A DNA stretch of 52,261 nucleotides. It comes from Chromobacterium sinusclupearum. GTDB taxonomy: Bacteria; Pseudomonadota; Gammaproteobacteria; Burkholderiales; Chromobacteriaceae. Each line of letters starts with the position of its first letter. Position 1 is the stretch's first letter. The stretch lies in assembly GCF_002902845.1 (NCBI RefSeq), contig NZ_PPTF01000060.1, positions 206,492 through 258,752 on the forward strand, read 5' to 3'. Both the position numbers and the translations under genes were made by a program. Shown in pieces: positions 44,210 to 52,261 of the stretch. Below the pieces are notes generated by a model, which saw only the letters and a program-made list of their open reading frames with translations, was not told where the DNA came from and did not search any database.

Positions 44210-45997
44210 ATGCGCATTACCCATACCGGCCCGGCGCCGACAGACCGCAACGACTGGCAGACCCTTAAAACGCTGTTTCCCTATTTATGGGCCTTCAAGT
44301 GGCGGGTGACGCTGGCGCTGGCTTGCATGGTGCTGGCCAAAGTGGCGGCGGTGACGGTGCCGCTGTACCTGAAGGACATCGTCGACCAGTTGTCCGTGCC
44401 GGCCACGCTGTTGGCCATCCCGGTGCTGGCCTTGACCGGCTACGGCGTGGCGCGGCTGCTGTCAGGGGTGCTGGGCGAGTTCCGCGACGCCATTTTCGCC
44501 CGGGTGATCCAGGGCGCGGTGCGCAGCGTGGCGCGCAATGTGTTCCGCCATCTATTCAGACTGTCGCTGCGCTTTCATCTGGAGCGCCACACCGGCGGCA
44601 TGAGCCGCGACATCGAGCGCGGCACCAAGGGCATCGGCTTTTTACTGAACTTCACGGTGTTCAACATTCTGCCTACGCTGCTGGAAATCGCCATGGTTAC
44701 CGGCATCCTGCTGCACCGCTATTCCTGGACTTTCGCGGTGGTGACGCTGGGCACCATCGCCATCTACATCGCCTTCACGCTGCTGGTCACGGAATGGCGC
44801 ACCGTCTACCGCCGCACCATGAACGACCTGGACTCCAAGGCCAATTCCAAGGCGATAGATGCCTTGCTGAACTACGAAACGGTGAAGTACTTCAATAACG
44901 AGGAGTACGAGTCCAAGCGCTACGACCGCAATCTGGAAGCCTGGGAGTCGTCGGCGATCAAGAATCAGGTGTCGCTGTCGCTGCTGAACGCCGGCCAGGC
45001 CGCCATCATCGCCGTCGGCGTCACCCTGGTGATGGTGCTGGCGGCGCGCGACGTGGTGGCGCACAAAATGACGGTGGGCGATGTGGTGCTGGTGGCGACC
45101 TTCATCACTCAGCTGTATGCGCCGTTGAATTTCCTGGGCTTCGTCTACCGGGAGATCAAGCATTCGCTGGCCGATATCGAACGCATGTTCAAGCTCTTGG
45201 GCGTGAATCTGGAAGTGGCCGATGCGCCGGATGCGCAAGCCTTGGACACCCGCAGCGCGACGGTGCGCTTCGAGCGCGTGGGTTTCGCCTATGAGTCCAA
45301 ACGGCAGATACTGCACGACGTGGACTTCACCATCCCGGCCGGCCAGACGCTGGCGGTGGTCGGCGCCAGCGGCGCCGGCAAATCGACGCTGTCGCGGCTG
45401 ATGTTCCGCTTCTATGACGTCACGGCCGGCGCGGTGAAGATCAACGGCCATGACATCCGCCAACTGACGCAGGATTCGCTGCGCGCGCACATCGGCATCG
45501 TGCCGCAGGACACCGTGCTGTTCAATGACAGCGTCTACTACAACATTGCCTATGGCAAACCCGGCGCGACGCGGGAGGAAATCATCGAGGCGGCCCGGTC
45601 GGCGCATATCCACGATTTTGTCAGCAGTCTGCCGGACGGCTACGACACCCTGGTGGGCGAGCGCGGGCTGAAGCTGTCGGGCGGCGAGAAGCAGCGCGTA
45701 GCCATTGCGCGCACCATCCTGAAAAACCCGCCCATCCTGATCTTCGACGAGGCCACCAGCGCGCTGGATTCGCGCACGGAAAAAGCCATCCAGAACGAAC
45801 TGGCCGCCATTTCGGCCAACCGCACCACGCTGATCATCGCGCACCGGCTATCCACCATCGTCAACGCCGACCGCATCCTGGTGCTGGATGCCGGCCGAGT
45901 GGTAGAGCAGGGCAACCATCGCGAGCTGCTGGAAAAAGGAGGGCGCTATGCCGAGATGTGGCGCTTGCAGCAGGAGCGGGAAGCCGTGGCGGAGTAG
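44210..45997 (+). CDS. Atm1/HMT-type ABC half-transporter
   Basis: 595 residues: six membrane helices, then an ATPase. The transmembrane part has the Atm1 signature NYETVKYFNNEEYE, specific to the ABCB7/Atm1 branch. The ATPase has Walker A GASGAGKST (G385, K391), Q-loop IVPQDTVLF, LSGGEKQR and LIFDEATSALD, all intact. Homologues export glutathione-linked sulfur species or thiol-bound metals; a bacterial relative confers heavy-metal tolerance. It would act as a homodimer in the inner membrane. No glutathione or metal gene is beside it. Confidence 0.92.
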   Translation: MRITHTGPAPTDRNDWQTLKTLFPYLWAFKWRVTLALACMVLAKVAAVTVPLYLKDIVDQLSVPATLLAIPVLALTGYGVARLLSGVLGEFRDAIFARVIQGAVRSVARNVFRHLFRLSLRFHLERHTGGMSRDIERGTKGIGFLLNFTVFNILPTLLEIAMVTGILLHRYSWTFAVVTLGTIAIYIAFTLLVTEWRTVYRRTMNDLDSKANSKAIDALLNYETVKYFNNEEYESKRYDRNLEAWESSAIKNQVSLSLLNAGQAAIIAVGVTLVMVLAARDVVAHKMTVGDVVLVATFITQLYAPLNFLGFVYREIKHSLADIERMFKLLGVNLEVADAPDAQALDTRSATVRFERVGFAYESKRQILHDVDFTIPAGQTLAVVGASGAGKSTLSRLMFRFYDVTAGAVKINGHDIRQLTQDSLRAHIGIVPQDTVLFNDSVYYNIAYGKPGATREEIIEAARSAHIHDFVSSLPDGYDTLVGERGLKLSGGEKQRVAIARTILKNPPILIFDEATSALDSRTEKAIQNELAAISANRTTLIIAHRLSTIVNADRILVLDAGRVVEQGNHRELLEKGGRYAEMWRLQQEREAVAE

Positions 45998-46153
45998 CGG
46001 GGCGCTGCAGCCGGCTCAGGCTTTGGCGCGCCGGGCTGGCCGCTGGCAGACGTCAACGTCCCTAGTTAATTTGAACTATGAAGGTCTTATCATGAAGTAG
46101 CAGGGTCTCGCGGGCAAAAAGTGCTTACACTAGCCGCAGGAGAGCCTGAAATC

Positions 46154-47152
46154 ATGAATTCTGTCCCTTCATCCCATACCCTGGTGGATGCCTATGGTCG
46201 CCGAATCGATTATTTGCGTTTGTCGGTGACCGATCGTTGCGACATGCGTTGCAGCTATTGCATGCCCAAAGGCTTTCAAGGTTATACGGAGCCGGAGGAT
46301 TGGTTGAGTTTTGCCGAGATCAACCGGGTGGTGCGGATTTTTGCAGGTTTGGGCGTCGGGCGTTTCCGTTTGACCGGCGGTGAGCCTTTGCTGCGTCGCA
46401 ACCTGGTTGAACTGGTAGGGCAACTGGCCCGCCTTCCGGGGGTGGATGAGTTGTCGCTGTCCACCAATGGCAGCCGCCTGCTCAAACATGCGGCTGCGCT
46501 GAAACAAGCAGGACTGGCCAGAATCAATGTCAGCCTGGATTCGCTGGATAAGAACTGCCTGCAGCAGGTGACGGGGCGGGATAGCCTGGATGCGGTCATG
46601 GCCGGAGTGATGGCGGGCAAGGCTGCCGGGCTGACCCCAATCAAGCTTAACATGGTGTTGATGCGTGGCATCAATGATCATGAAGTTGAGCGCATGGCGG
46701 CTTTCTGTTTTGAACACGGTTTTATTCTTCGCCTGATCGAGGCCATGCCAATGGGAGAAACCGGCCGCAATGCAGCTTATATGCGGGTGGCGGACATTCT
46801 CCCCGCGCTTGCGGCGCATTTTGGGCTGGAGCCGGTTGCGCTGACGCTGGGCGGCGGCCCGGCAAGCTATTGGCAAACCGCGGATGGCCGCAACCAGCTG
46901 GGGGTCATCACGCCGGTCAGCCAGCACTTTTGCGCCACTTGCAACCGTGTGCGCTTGACGGTGGATGGCGTGCTGCATCTTTGCTTGGGCCAGGAAGACA
47001 GGCTGGAGCTGCGCCCGTTGCTGCGCGGCGGCGCTGACGACGACTGTCTGCGCATGGAGATCGTCAAAGCCATCCATCGCAAGCCGGAAAAGCACCACTT
47101 CAATGAAGCGCCTGCGAAAATGGTCCGTTTCATGTCTCAAACGGGCGGATAG
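46154..47152 (+). CDS. moaA: GTP 3',8-cyclase MoaA (molybdopterin biosynthesis)
   Basis: Radical SAM enzyme making the first intermediate of molybdenum cofactor from GTP. 332 residues from ATG 46154, with AGGAG 11 bases upstream; a GTG at 46121 would add 11 odd residues. The N-terminal cluster is C29-xxx-C33-xx-C36 (RCDMRCSYC), and the C-terminal cluster is in HFCATCNRVRLT with a further Cys in LHLCL. RLTGGEPLLR and LSTNGSRL are conserved SAM/GTP motifs. Placed immediately before narX, it supplies cofactor for the nitrate reductase. Confidence 0.95.
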   Translation: MNSVPSSHTLVDAYGRRIDYLRLSVTDRCDMRCSYCMPKGFQGYTEPEDWLSFAEINRVVRIFAGLGVGRFRLTGGEPLLRRNLVELVGQLARLPGVDELSLSTNGSRLLKHAAALKQAGLARINVSLDSLDKNCLQQVTGRDSLDAVMAGVMAGKAAGLTPIKLNMVLMRGINDHEVERMAAFCFEHGFILRLIEAMPMGETGRNAAYMRVADILPALAAHFGLEPVALTLGGGPASYWQTADGRNQLGVITPVSQHFCATCNRVRLTVDGVLHLCLGQEDRLELRPLLRGGADDDCLRMEIVKAIHRKPEKHHFNEAPAKMVRFMSQTGG

Positions 47153-47157
47153 GCGAC

Positions 47158-49104
47158 ATGCCCATGTCTGAAGGCTCGTCCGCCCCCATCCGCTTGAGCA
47201 CCCGCGTTGTCGGCTTCTTGTTATTGAGTCTGCTGATCGGACTGGGAGCCATAGGCACAACCCTTTACCTGTCCTGGCAGCTGGAGGGCGGCGCGGCTGC
47301 CATCAATGCCGCCGGCAGTTTGCGCAAGCAGACTTATCGCTTGTCGCTTTCGCTGTACGAATATGCCGGCCAGCCTGATCAGGCCCGGCGCCAGCGAATC
47401 GCCGATGATCTGGCGGTGTTTGACCGCACGCTGAATCTGCTCCGCCATGGAGACCCCGCCCGCCCCTTGTATCTGCCGCAAGACGAGGCGGTTTATCAAG
47501 CGTTTGCCCGTGTTCGCGCCCATTATGCGAACAATATTCTTCCGCCCGCGCGGGCGGTGCAGGCCGGCGCGCCGGTGCCGGATGCGGCGGCGCTGCGGCG
47601 TAATGCGGACGATTTTGTCGATCAATTGGATGGCTTGGTCGGCCTGGTCGAGCACTATAACGAACGACGCACCATGTTGCTGCAGGCCTCGCAGGTGATA
47701 CTGATCATCATGGCCATCGTCGGATGCACGACGCAGATTTATCTGATGTTCTTGCTGATTTTCCGTCCTCTGGAGTTGCTCGGTGAGGGCATGCAACGGA
47801 TGGCGGCGCGGGATCTGAGCGTGCGCTTGCCGGTTGAAACCCGCGACGAATTCGGCGCGCTGGCGGCGGGGTTCAATGATATGGCGGACCAGTTGTCTGA
47901 GGTGTATGACACGCTTGAAATGCGGGTCAATGACAAGACCGCCATGCTTAACGAGCAGAATCGCGAACTGTCGCTGCTATATGGCACGACCGCCTTGTTG
48001 AATGAAAATTTCGAGGGGCAGGAGTTGTGCCAGGGTTTTGTTGAATATCTGCGCGCTTGGTTCGGCGCCGCCGCCTGCAGTGTCCGGGTGGCGGATCCAT
48101 CGGCCAGCCAGGCGCATTTGCTGGCATCTGACCAGTTGCCCAGCCTGTTGGCGGAAGCGGCCGAGTGCCGGCAGATTGACGACTGCCTGTGCGGGCAGGT
48201 GTTGCGCCAGAATCACGCCGTGATTCAGGACTTCCGCGCCGGCGTGCCCGAGGGCTTCCCGGCAACCTGCACCCGCCTCGGCTTCGCGCAGGTTTCGGCT
48301 TTCCCGGTGCGGACGCGCCAGCGTCAGACGGGCTTCTTTACTCTCTATTTCCATGAGCCGCATGACTTCAGCCCGCGCGACATGCAATTGCTGGATAGTT
48401 TGGGCAATCATCTAGGCAACGCGCTGGAAAATCTGCGCTTGTCTGCCAGCGAACGGGAGCTGGCGGTAACCCAGGAGCGGAACTTGCTGGCGCAAGGCTT
48501 GCATGACAGCATCGCCCAGGGTTTGTCGTTCCTGAATCTGCAGGTGCAAATGCTGGATGCCGCGTTGCAGCGAGCGGATGTGGATGAGGCGCGGAGCATT
48601 GTGCCGCTGCTGCATACCGGGGTGCAGGAGAGTTATGAAGATGTGCGCGATCTGCTGCAAAACTTCCGCGCCCGGCTGGGGGAGGATGACTTGCGCGCCG
48701 CGCTGGAGGCGACAGTGAGCAAATTCCGTCGCCAAACCGGCTTGCCGGTTACGTTCAGCGCCAGTGGGCATGGCGTGCCGCTGCCAACCGATTTACAGAT
48801 ACAGGTGCTGTTCATTTTGCAAGAAGCCTTATCCAACGTGCGCAAGCATGCGCTTGGCGCCGATCATGTCTGGGTTGACTATGTCGAGGGGCCCGACCTG
48901 AAATTGACCATCCGTGACAACGGCGCGGGATTTGCCGATGCGAGGATGGCGGATCAGGGCGAGCGCCATGTCGGTCTGCGCATCATGCACGAGCGGGCGG
49001 ACCGTCTTGGCGCCTCGCTGAATATTCAATCCGTTGACGGTGTGACCGTCAGCCTGGTTTTGTCGGCTCAGCAGCGCGGCAAGCATTCAAAGGAAGTTTC
49101 ATGA
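47158..49104 (+). CDS. narX: Nitrate/nitrite sensor kinase NarX
   Basis: 648 residues. Helix 1 is ~14-38, and the nitrate-binding P-box AINAAGSLRKQTYRL is at ~48-62, just outside the membrane. Helix 2 is ~178-205, followed by HAMP, then a GAF-like central module with clustered cysteines (ECRQIDDCLCGQ). The kinase core is HisKA_3: QGLHDSIAQGLSF with H449. The ATPase has EALSNVRKHA and DNGAGFAD. It follows moaA after five bases and overlaps narL by ATGA. An ATG two codons downstream could also start it. Confidence 0.94.
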   Translation: MPMSEGSSAPIRLSTRVVGFLLLSLLIGLGAIGTTLYLSWQLEGGAAAINAAGSLRKQTYRLSLSLYEYAGQPDQARRQRIADDLAVFDRTLNLLRHGDPARPLYLPQDEAVYQAFARVRAHYANNILPPARAVQAGAPVPDAAALRRNADDFVDQLDGLVGLVEHYNERRTMLLQASQVILIIMAIVGCTTQIYLMFLLIFRPLELLGEGMQRMAARDLSVRLPVETRDEFGALAAGFNDMADQLSEVYDTLEMRVNDKTAMLNEQNRELSLLYGTTALLNENFEGQELCQGFVEYLRAWFGAAACSVRVADPSASQAHLLASDQLPSLLAEAAECRQIDDCLCGQVLRQNHAVIQDFRAGVPEGFPATCTRLGFAQVSAFPVRTRQRQTGFFTLYFHEPHDFSPRDMQLLDSLGNHLGNALENLRLSASERELAVTQERNLLAQGLHDSIAQGLSFLNLQVQMLDAALQRADVDEARSIVPLLHTGVQESYEDVRDLLQNFRARLGEDDLRAALEATVSKFRRQTGLPVTFSASGHGVPLPTDLQIQVLFILQEALSNVRKHALGADHVWVDYVEGPDLKLTIRDNGAGFADARMADQGERHVGLRIMHERADRLGASLNIQSVDGVTVSLVLSAQQRGKHSKEVS

Positions 49105-49751
49105 CTGAGCCGATACGCATTTTGCTGATCGATGACCATACGCTTTTTCGCAGCGGCATCACGCTGTTGTTGTCCAAGCAGCCGGACATGCATGTCGTGG
49201 GCGAGGCCGCGGATGGCGTCGAGGGCGTGAAGCAAGCGCATGCGCTGAAGCCTGACGTGGTATTGCTTGACCTGAACATGCCAGGCCTCTCCGGACTGGA
49301 GGCATTGCAGTTGATTTTGCAGGATGCGCCGGACCTGGCCGTCTTGATGCTAACCGTGTCAGAGGATGCGGAGGATTTGGGCGCCGCCTTGCGCGCCGGG
49401 GCGCGCGGCTATTTGCTGAAGAACATCGATGCTGATTTCTTGACCAGCGCGATCCGTCGGGCGCATGACGGCGAAGCGGTGATCGCCGAGGGCATGACGG
49501 CCAAGCTGGTGCAGCAGTTTCGCGCGGCGGGCCAGCCGAGCAGCGGCGCTGGCGACAAGGCGAAGTTGACGCCGCGTGAATGTGAAATTCTGGGTTGCCT
49601 CGCCCGCGGGGACAGCAACAAGGTGATCGCGCGCAAGCTTGATGTGGCGGAAAGCACGGTCAAAATCCATGTGCAGAACATTCTTAAGAAGCTCGGTTTG
49701 TCCAGCCGGGTGCAGGCGGCGGTTTATGCCGTCGAGCATGGTTTGGGCTGA
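49101..49751 (+). CDS. narL: Nitrate response regulator NarL
   Basis: 216 residues. Receiver: DD at 11-12, phospho-acceptor D57 in LLDLNMPGLSG, and K in YLLKNID. LuxR-type DNA-binding domain: LTPRECEILGCLARG..NKVIARKLDVAESTVKIHVQNILKKLG (segments at ~150-205). NarL activates nitrate reductase and NarK genes and represses alternatives when NarX senses nitrate. Translation is coupled to narX. Confidence 0.95.
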   Translation: MTEPIRILLIDDHTLFRSGITLLLSKQPDMHVVGEAADGVEGVKQAHALKPDVVLLDLNMPGLSGLEALQLILQDAPDLAVLMLTVSEDAEDLGAALRAGARGYLLKNIDADFLTSAIRRAHDGEAVIAEGMTAKLVQQFRAAGQPSSGAGDKAKLTPRECEILGCLARGDSNKVIARKLDVAESTVKIHVQNILKKLGLSSRVQAAVYAVEHGLG

Positions 49752-49777
49752 GTATCTGTCCATGCCCATTTCTCGAA

Positions 49778-49814
49778 TCGGCCATCCCCCATCTGGCGGA
49801 TGGCCGAGATTTAT
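49778..49814 (+). terminator. Likely terminator after narL
   Basis: A perfect 10-base stem (TCGGCCATCC / GGATGGCCGA; 49778-49787 and 49798-49807) is followed by GATTTATCTT, a weak T tract. It separates moaA-narXL from narK, so narK probably has its own promoter in 49815-49956. Confidence 0.55.
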
Positions 49815-49956
49815 CTTAACCAAGCGGACTAGCCCGGCTGCCGGCCGGGACTCGGCCATGCGGCGAATGGCGGCCATGGCTGCTCATCCCTAAGCTTTCC
49901 GGTGATAACCCCTCAAGCCGTTTCAGGGCGGAGGGGCGCAAACCTGGAGAGCCAAT

Positions 49957-51348
49957 ATGTCTCATGACGCCTCAGTCCTGAAGTGCTGGGAGCCGGAAAA
50001 CCCCACTTTCTGGCAACGTACCGGCCGCAGCATCGCCTTGCGCAATCTGTGGATTTCCATCCCTTGTCTGATGCTGGGCTTCATTGTCTCGGTTCTATGG
50101 TCGATGGTGACCCTCAACCTGCCGAATGCCGGATTTACTTTCAGCAAGGAGCAACTGTTTCTGCTGACGGCCTTGCCTCAGCTGTCCGGCGCCACCTTGC
50201 GCATCTTTTACGCCTTCTTGCCAGGTCTGCTTGGCGGCCGCCGTTGGACAGCCATTTCCACCGGCTTGTTGCTGATTCCCGCGCTGTGGCTTGGTTTCGC
50301 CGTTCAGGATCCTTCGACATCCTACCCGGTGATGCTATCCATTGCCTTGCTGTGCGGGCTGGGCAGCGGCAATTTTGCCAGTTCGATGGCCAATATCGCG
50401 CACTTCTTTCCGGCGAAGGAAAAAGGCAAGGCCAATGGCCTGAATGCGGGTTTCGGCAACCTGGGCGTCTCCCTGGCGCAATTGCTGATTCCGTTGGCCA
50501 TCACGCTGCCGTTGTTTGGCGGATTCGGCGGCGAGGCTCAGCATTATCTCAAGGACGGCGTTGAGAAGAGTTTGTGGCTGCAAAATGCGGGATTCATGTG
50601 GGTGCCGTTGATCGTCGCCGCCACGTTTGCCGCCTGGTTCGGCATGAACGATATGGAAGACGCCAAATCGACGTTCAGCGAACAGGCCATCATCTTCAAG
50701 CGCCATCACAATTGGCTGATGTGTTATCTGTATCTCGGCACCTTTGGCAGTTTCATTGGATTCGCGGGCGCCTTTGCCCTGTTGACCAAAACCCTGTTCC
50801 CGCTGGTGCCGGTGACGAAAATCGCTTTTATCGGCCCGCTGCTGGGCGCATTGATCCGCCCGGTTGGCGGCATGATTTCCGACCGTCTCGGCGGCGCGCG
50901 GGTCACGCTGTTGGTGTTCTGCTGCATGGTGCTGGGCATTTTGGGTGTGTTGAGCGCCTTGCCTGTCGCGGGAGGGGCCGGCAACTGGCCGCTGTTCTTC
51001 GGCAGTTTCATGGCCTTGTTTCTGTTTTCCGGCATCGGCAACGGCTCGACCTACAAGATGATTCCTTCTCTGTTCATCGGCTTTTGCCTGAAGCAGGCCC
51101 ATGAAAAGGACGAGGCTGCCATGCAGCAAGCCAGGCAGGACGGCGTGCGCGAGTCCGCGGCCGCGGCGGGTTTCATCAGCGCGATCGGCGCCTATGGCGG
51201 CTATTTCATTCCGCAGATTTTTGGTCTGTCGGTCAAAATGAGCGGAGGGGCGGAGTATGCGCTGTATTGCTTCATGCTGTTCTATGTGAGCTGCATCGCG
51301 CTGACCTGGGTGTTCTTTGCGCGCAAGCATGCTCCGATGCCGTGTTGA
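49957..51348 (+). CDS. narK: Nitrate/nitrite transporter NarK
   Basis: 463 residues, 12 membrane helices, MFS nitrate-nitrite porter. The two nitrate signatures are GLGSGNFASSMANIAHFFP and GNGSTYKMIPSLF; the substrate arginine lies in GATLRIFYAF and a second in LIRPVGGMISDRLG. It is the single-domain E. coli NarK/NarU-like form with an extra periplasmic loop (GFGGEAQHYLKDGVEKSL). Imports nitrate and exports nitrite for the reductase encoded next. A hairpin terminator follows. Confidence 0.95.
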   Translation: MSHDASVLKCWEPENPTFWQRTGRSIALRNLWISIPCLMLGFIVSVLWSMVTLNLPNAGFTFSKEQLFLLTALPQLSGATLRIFYAFLPGLLGGRRWTAISTGLLLIPALWLGFAVQDPSTSYPVMLSIALLCGLGSGNFASSMANIAHFFPAKEKGKANGLNAGFGNLGVSLAQLLIPLAITLPLFGGFGGEAQHYLKDGVEKSLWLQNAGFMWVPLIVAATFAAWFGMNDMEDAKSTFSEQAIIFKRHHNWLMCYLYLGTFGSFIGFAGAFALLTKTLFPLVPVTKIAFIGPLLGALIRPVGGMISDRLGGARVTLLVFCCMVLGILGVLSALPVAGGAGNWPLFFGSFMALFLFSGIGNGSTYKMIPSLFIGFCLKQAHEKDEAAMQQARQDGVRESAAAAGFISAIGAYGGYFIPQIFGLSVKMSGGAEYALYCFMLFYVSCIALTWVFFARKHAPMPC

Positions 51349-51369
51349 GTCCGCTGTTGCCGTCCCGAG

Positions 51370-51399
51370 ATAACCCGCCGCAAGGCGGGTTATTTCATT
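51370..51399 (+). terminator. Rho-independent terminator after narK
   Basis: The stem ATAACCCGCC / GGCGGGTTAT with loop GCAA is followed by TTCATT. It lies 21 bases after the narK stop, so narG needs its own promoter in 51400-51570. Confidence 0.75.
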
Positions 51400-51452
51400 G
51401 CGGCTTTGCGTGCCTTGCCGGCAGCGGCGCGCTGGGGCTGCCTACCTGTACG

Positions 51453-51477
51453 AAAGGACTATGCCGACTAGTCCTTT
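51453..51477. promoter_or_regulatory. Inverted repeat upstream of narG
   Basis: AAAGGACT (51453-51460) and AGTCCTTT (51470-51477) form a perfect 8-base inverted repeat ~95 bases before the narG start. It may be a regulator site or hairpin; I cannot assign it to NarL or FNR consensus. Confidence 0.4.
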
Positions 51478-51570
51478 AATCAGGACTGTATTGCTGCCTT
51501 TGGTGAATGGGGAAGTGGCGCATGGGGGCGTAGGCTGATAGCGGTAAACCAATGCCGCTGTGGAGACGCC

Positions 51571-52261
51571 ATGAGTCACTTTCTTGATCGCTTGAAGTTC
51601 CTGTCGCGAACCAGCGAAACCTTTGCCGATGGCCACGGAGAAGTGGTCCGTGAAGACCGCCAGTGGGAGGATGCTTACCGTCAGCGCTGGCAGCAGGATA
51701 AGGTGGTGCGCTCCACCCATGGGGTCAATTGCACCGGATCGTGCAGTTGGCGCGTTTTTGTCAAGAACGGCTTGATCACCTGGGAGTTGCAGCAGACCGA
51801 CTATCCGCGCACTCGGCCGGATCTGCCCAATCACGAACCGCGCGGCTGTCCGCGCGGCGCTTCGTATTCCTGGTATGTCTATTCCGCGCAGCGCGTGAAG
51901 TATCCGATGATTCGCGCTGAATTGATGGCTTTGTGGCGCGAAGCGCGGCAGACGCTGGCGCCGGTGGAAGCCTGGGCGGCGATTACCGCGGACCCGGCCA
52001 AGGCGGCGCGCTACAAACAGGCTCGGGGTCTGGGCGGTTTTGTGCGGGCTGACTGGGATACCGCCACCGAAATCATCGCCGCCGCCAACGCCCACACCAT
52101 TCAGGCTTACGGTCCGGACCGCATTATCGGCTTCTCGCCCATCCCTGCGATGTCCATGGTGTCTTATGCGGCCGGCAGCCGCTACCTCAGCCTCATCGGC
52201 GGGGTGTGCATGTCGTTCTATGACTGGTATTGCGACTTGCCGCCAGCCTCTCCGCAAGTGT
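51571..52261 (+). CDS. narG: Respiratory nitrate reductase alpha subunit (N-terminal part)
   Basis: First 230 residues of the molybdenum catalytic subunit; the gene runs off the window. The start is ATG 51571 with GGAG five bases upstream. The [4Fe-4S] ligand set is H50, C54, C58 ([12 protein letters not shown]) and C93 (PRGCPRG), and the molybdenum ligand aspartate is D222 in WYCDLPP. All fall at the same numbers as in E. coli NarG, so this is the membrane-bound respiratory enzyme. The short twin-arginine-like leader is absent, as usual for cytoplasm-facing NarG. narHJI should follow beyond the window. Confidence 0.96.
   Translation, partial: MSHFLDRLKFLSRTSETFADGHGEVVREDRQWEDAYRQRWQQDKVVRSTHGVNCTGSCSWRVFVKNGLITWELQQTDYPRTRPDLPNHEPRGCPRGASYSWYVYSAQRVKYPMIRAELMALWREARQTLAPVEAWAAITADPAKAARYKQARGLGGFVRADWDTATEIIAAANAHTIQAYGPDRIIGFSPIPAMSMVSYAAGSRYLSLIGGVCMSFYDWYCDLPPASPQV

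Noticed and set aside
46060..46120. NarL heptamers upstream of moaA
   Set aside because: Only imperfect TACYYMT-like words (for example TACTTCA on the minus strand) are seen, not above chance.
49902..49917. FNR/ANR box before narK (GTGAT...CTCAA)
   Set aside because: Half sites each have one mismatch and the spacing is five instead of four bases; too weak to call, although FNR control of narK is expected biologically.

Overview
The window is a chromosomal segment of a high-GC betaproteobacterium. Gene content and order point to the Neisseriales, most likely Chromobacteriaceae (Chromobacterium or a close relative). Supporting points are a Gcr-type 'site-specific recombinase' membrane protein, two FtsK paralogues, an rpe-gph-trpE group, and a moaA-narX-narL-narK-narG nitrate respiration cluster. 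The genus is inferred from gene content; no database search was run. I saw no rRNA, tRNA, CRISPR array, transposase or phage genes.

Layout. 1-4.5 kb: end of pgpA, a long-linker FtsK paralogue, a small secreted protein and a small membrane protein. 4.5-9.6 kb: a CoxE-like VWA protein, then a cassette of aldehyde dehydrogenase, Tat-signal subunit and GMC oxidoreductase for alcohol/aldehyde oxidation. 9.6-14.3 kb: a stand-alone CZB zinc-binding protein, a Gcr-family membrane protein, and a TetR-controlled acyl-CoA operon (DUF4442 thioesterase-fold protein and dienoyl-CoA isomerase) with a clear promoter/operator. 14.3-21.8 kb (minus strand): branched-chain amino acid binding lipoprotein, hemH, canonical four-helix ftsK, anmK and an M23 endopeptidase. 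22-28.8 kb (plus strand): an RpfE-type protein, recJ, a two-hairpin palindromic element, rmuC, ddl and a BMP-family binding protein.

28.9-31.5 kb is the most accessory-looking stretch: a solitary cytochrome P450, a 59-residue orphan protein and AT-rich DNA with several inverted repeats. 31.5-37.7 kb (minus strand) is a five-gene signalling operon, in transcription order: PAS-GGDEF diguanylate cyclase, CheY-like receiver, two tandem orphan periplasmic binding proteins with four shared cysteines, and a 1029-residue membrane kinase. The kinase joins a CheA-type HPt and ATPase to a C-terminal CheX-like phosphatase domain. This is the best candidate for an undescribed system. It would link a periplasmic ligand to a single-domain receiver and c-di-GMP, with kinase and phosphatase in one chain.

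38-46 kb: a glycine-rich lipoprotein, a fosmidomycin-resistance-like MFS pump, trpE closed by a strong bidirectional terminator, gph, an SDR reductase, rpe, apaG with a tiny antisense-side membrane ORF at its 3' end, and an Atm1-type ABC exporter. 46-52.3 kb: moaA, narX, narL, narK and the start of narG. These encode cofactor synthesis, nitrate sensing, transport and reduction, and the window ends inside narG.
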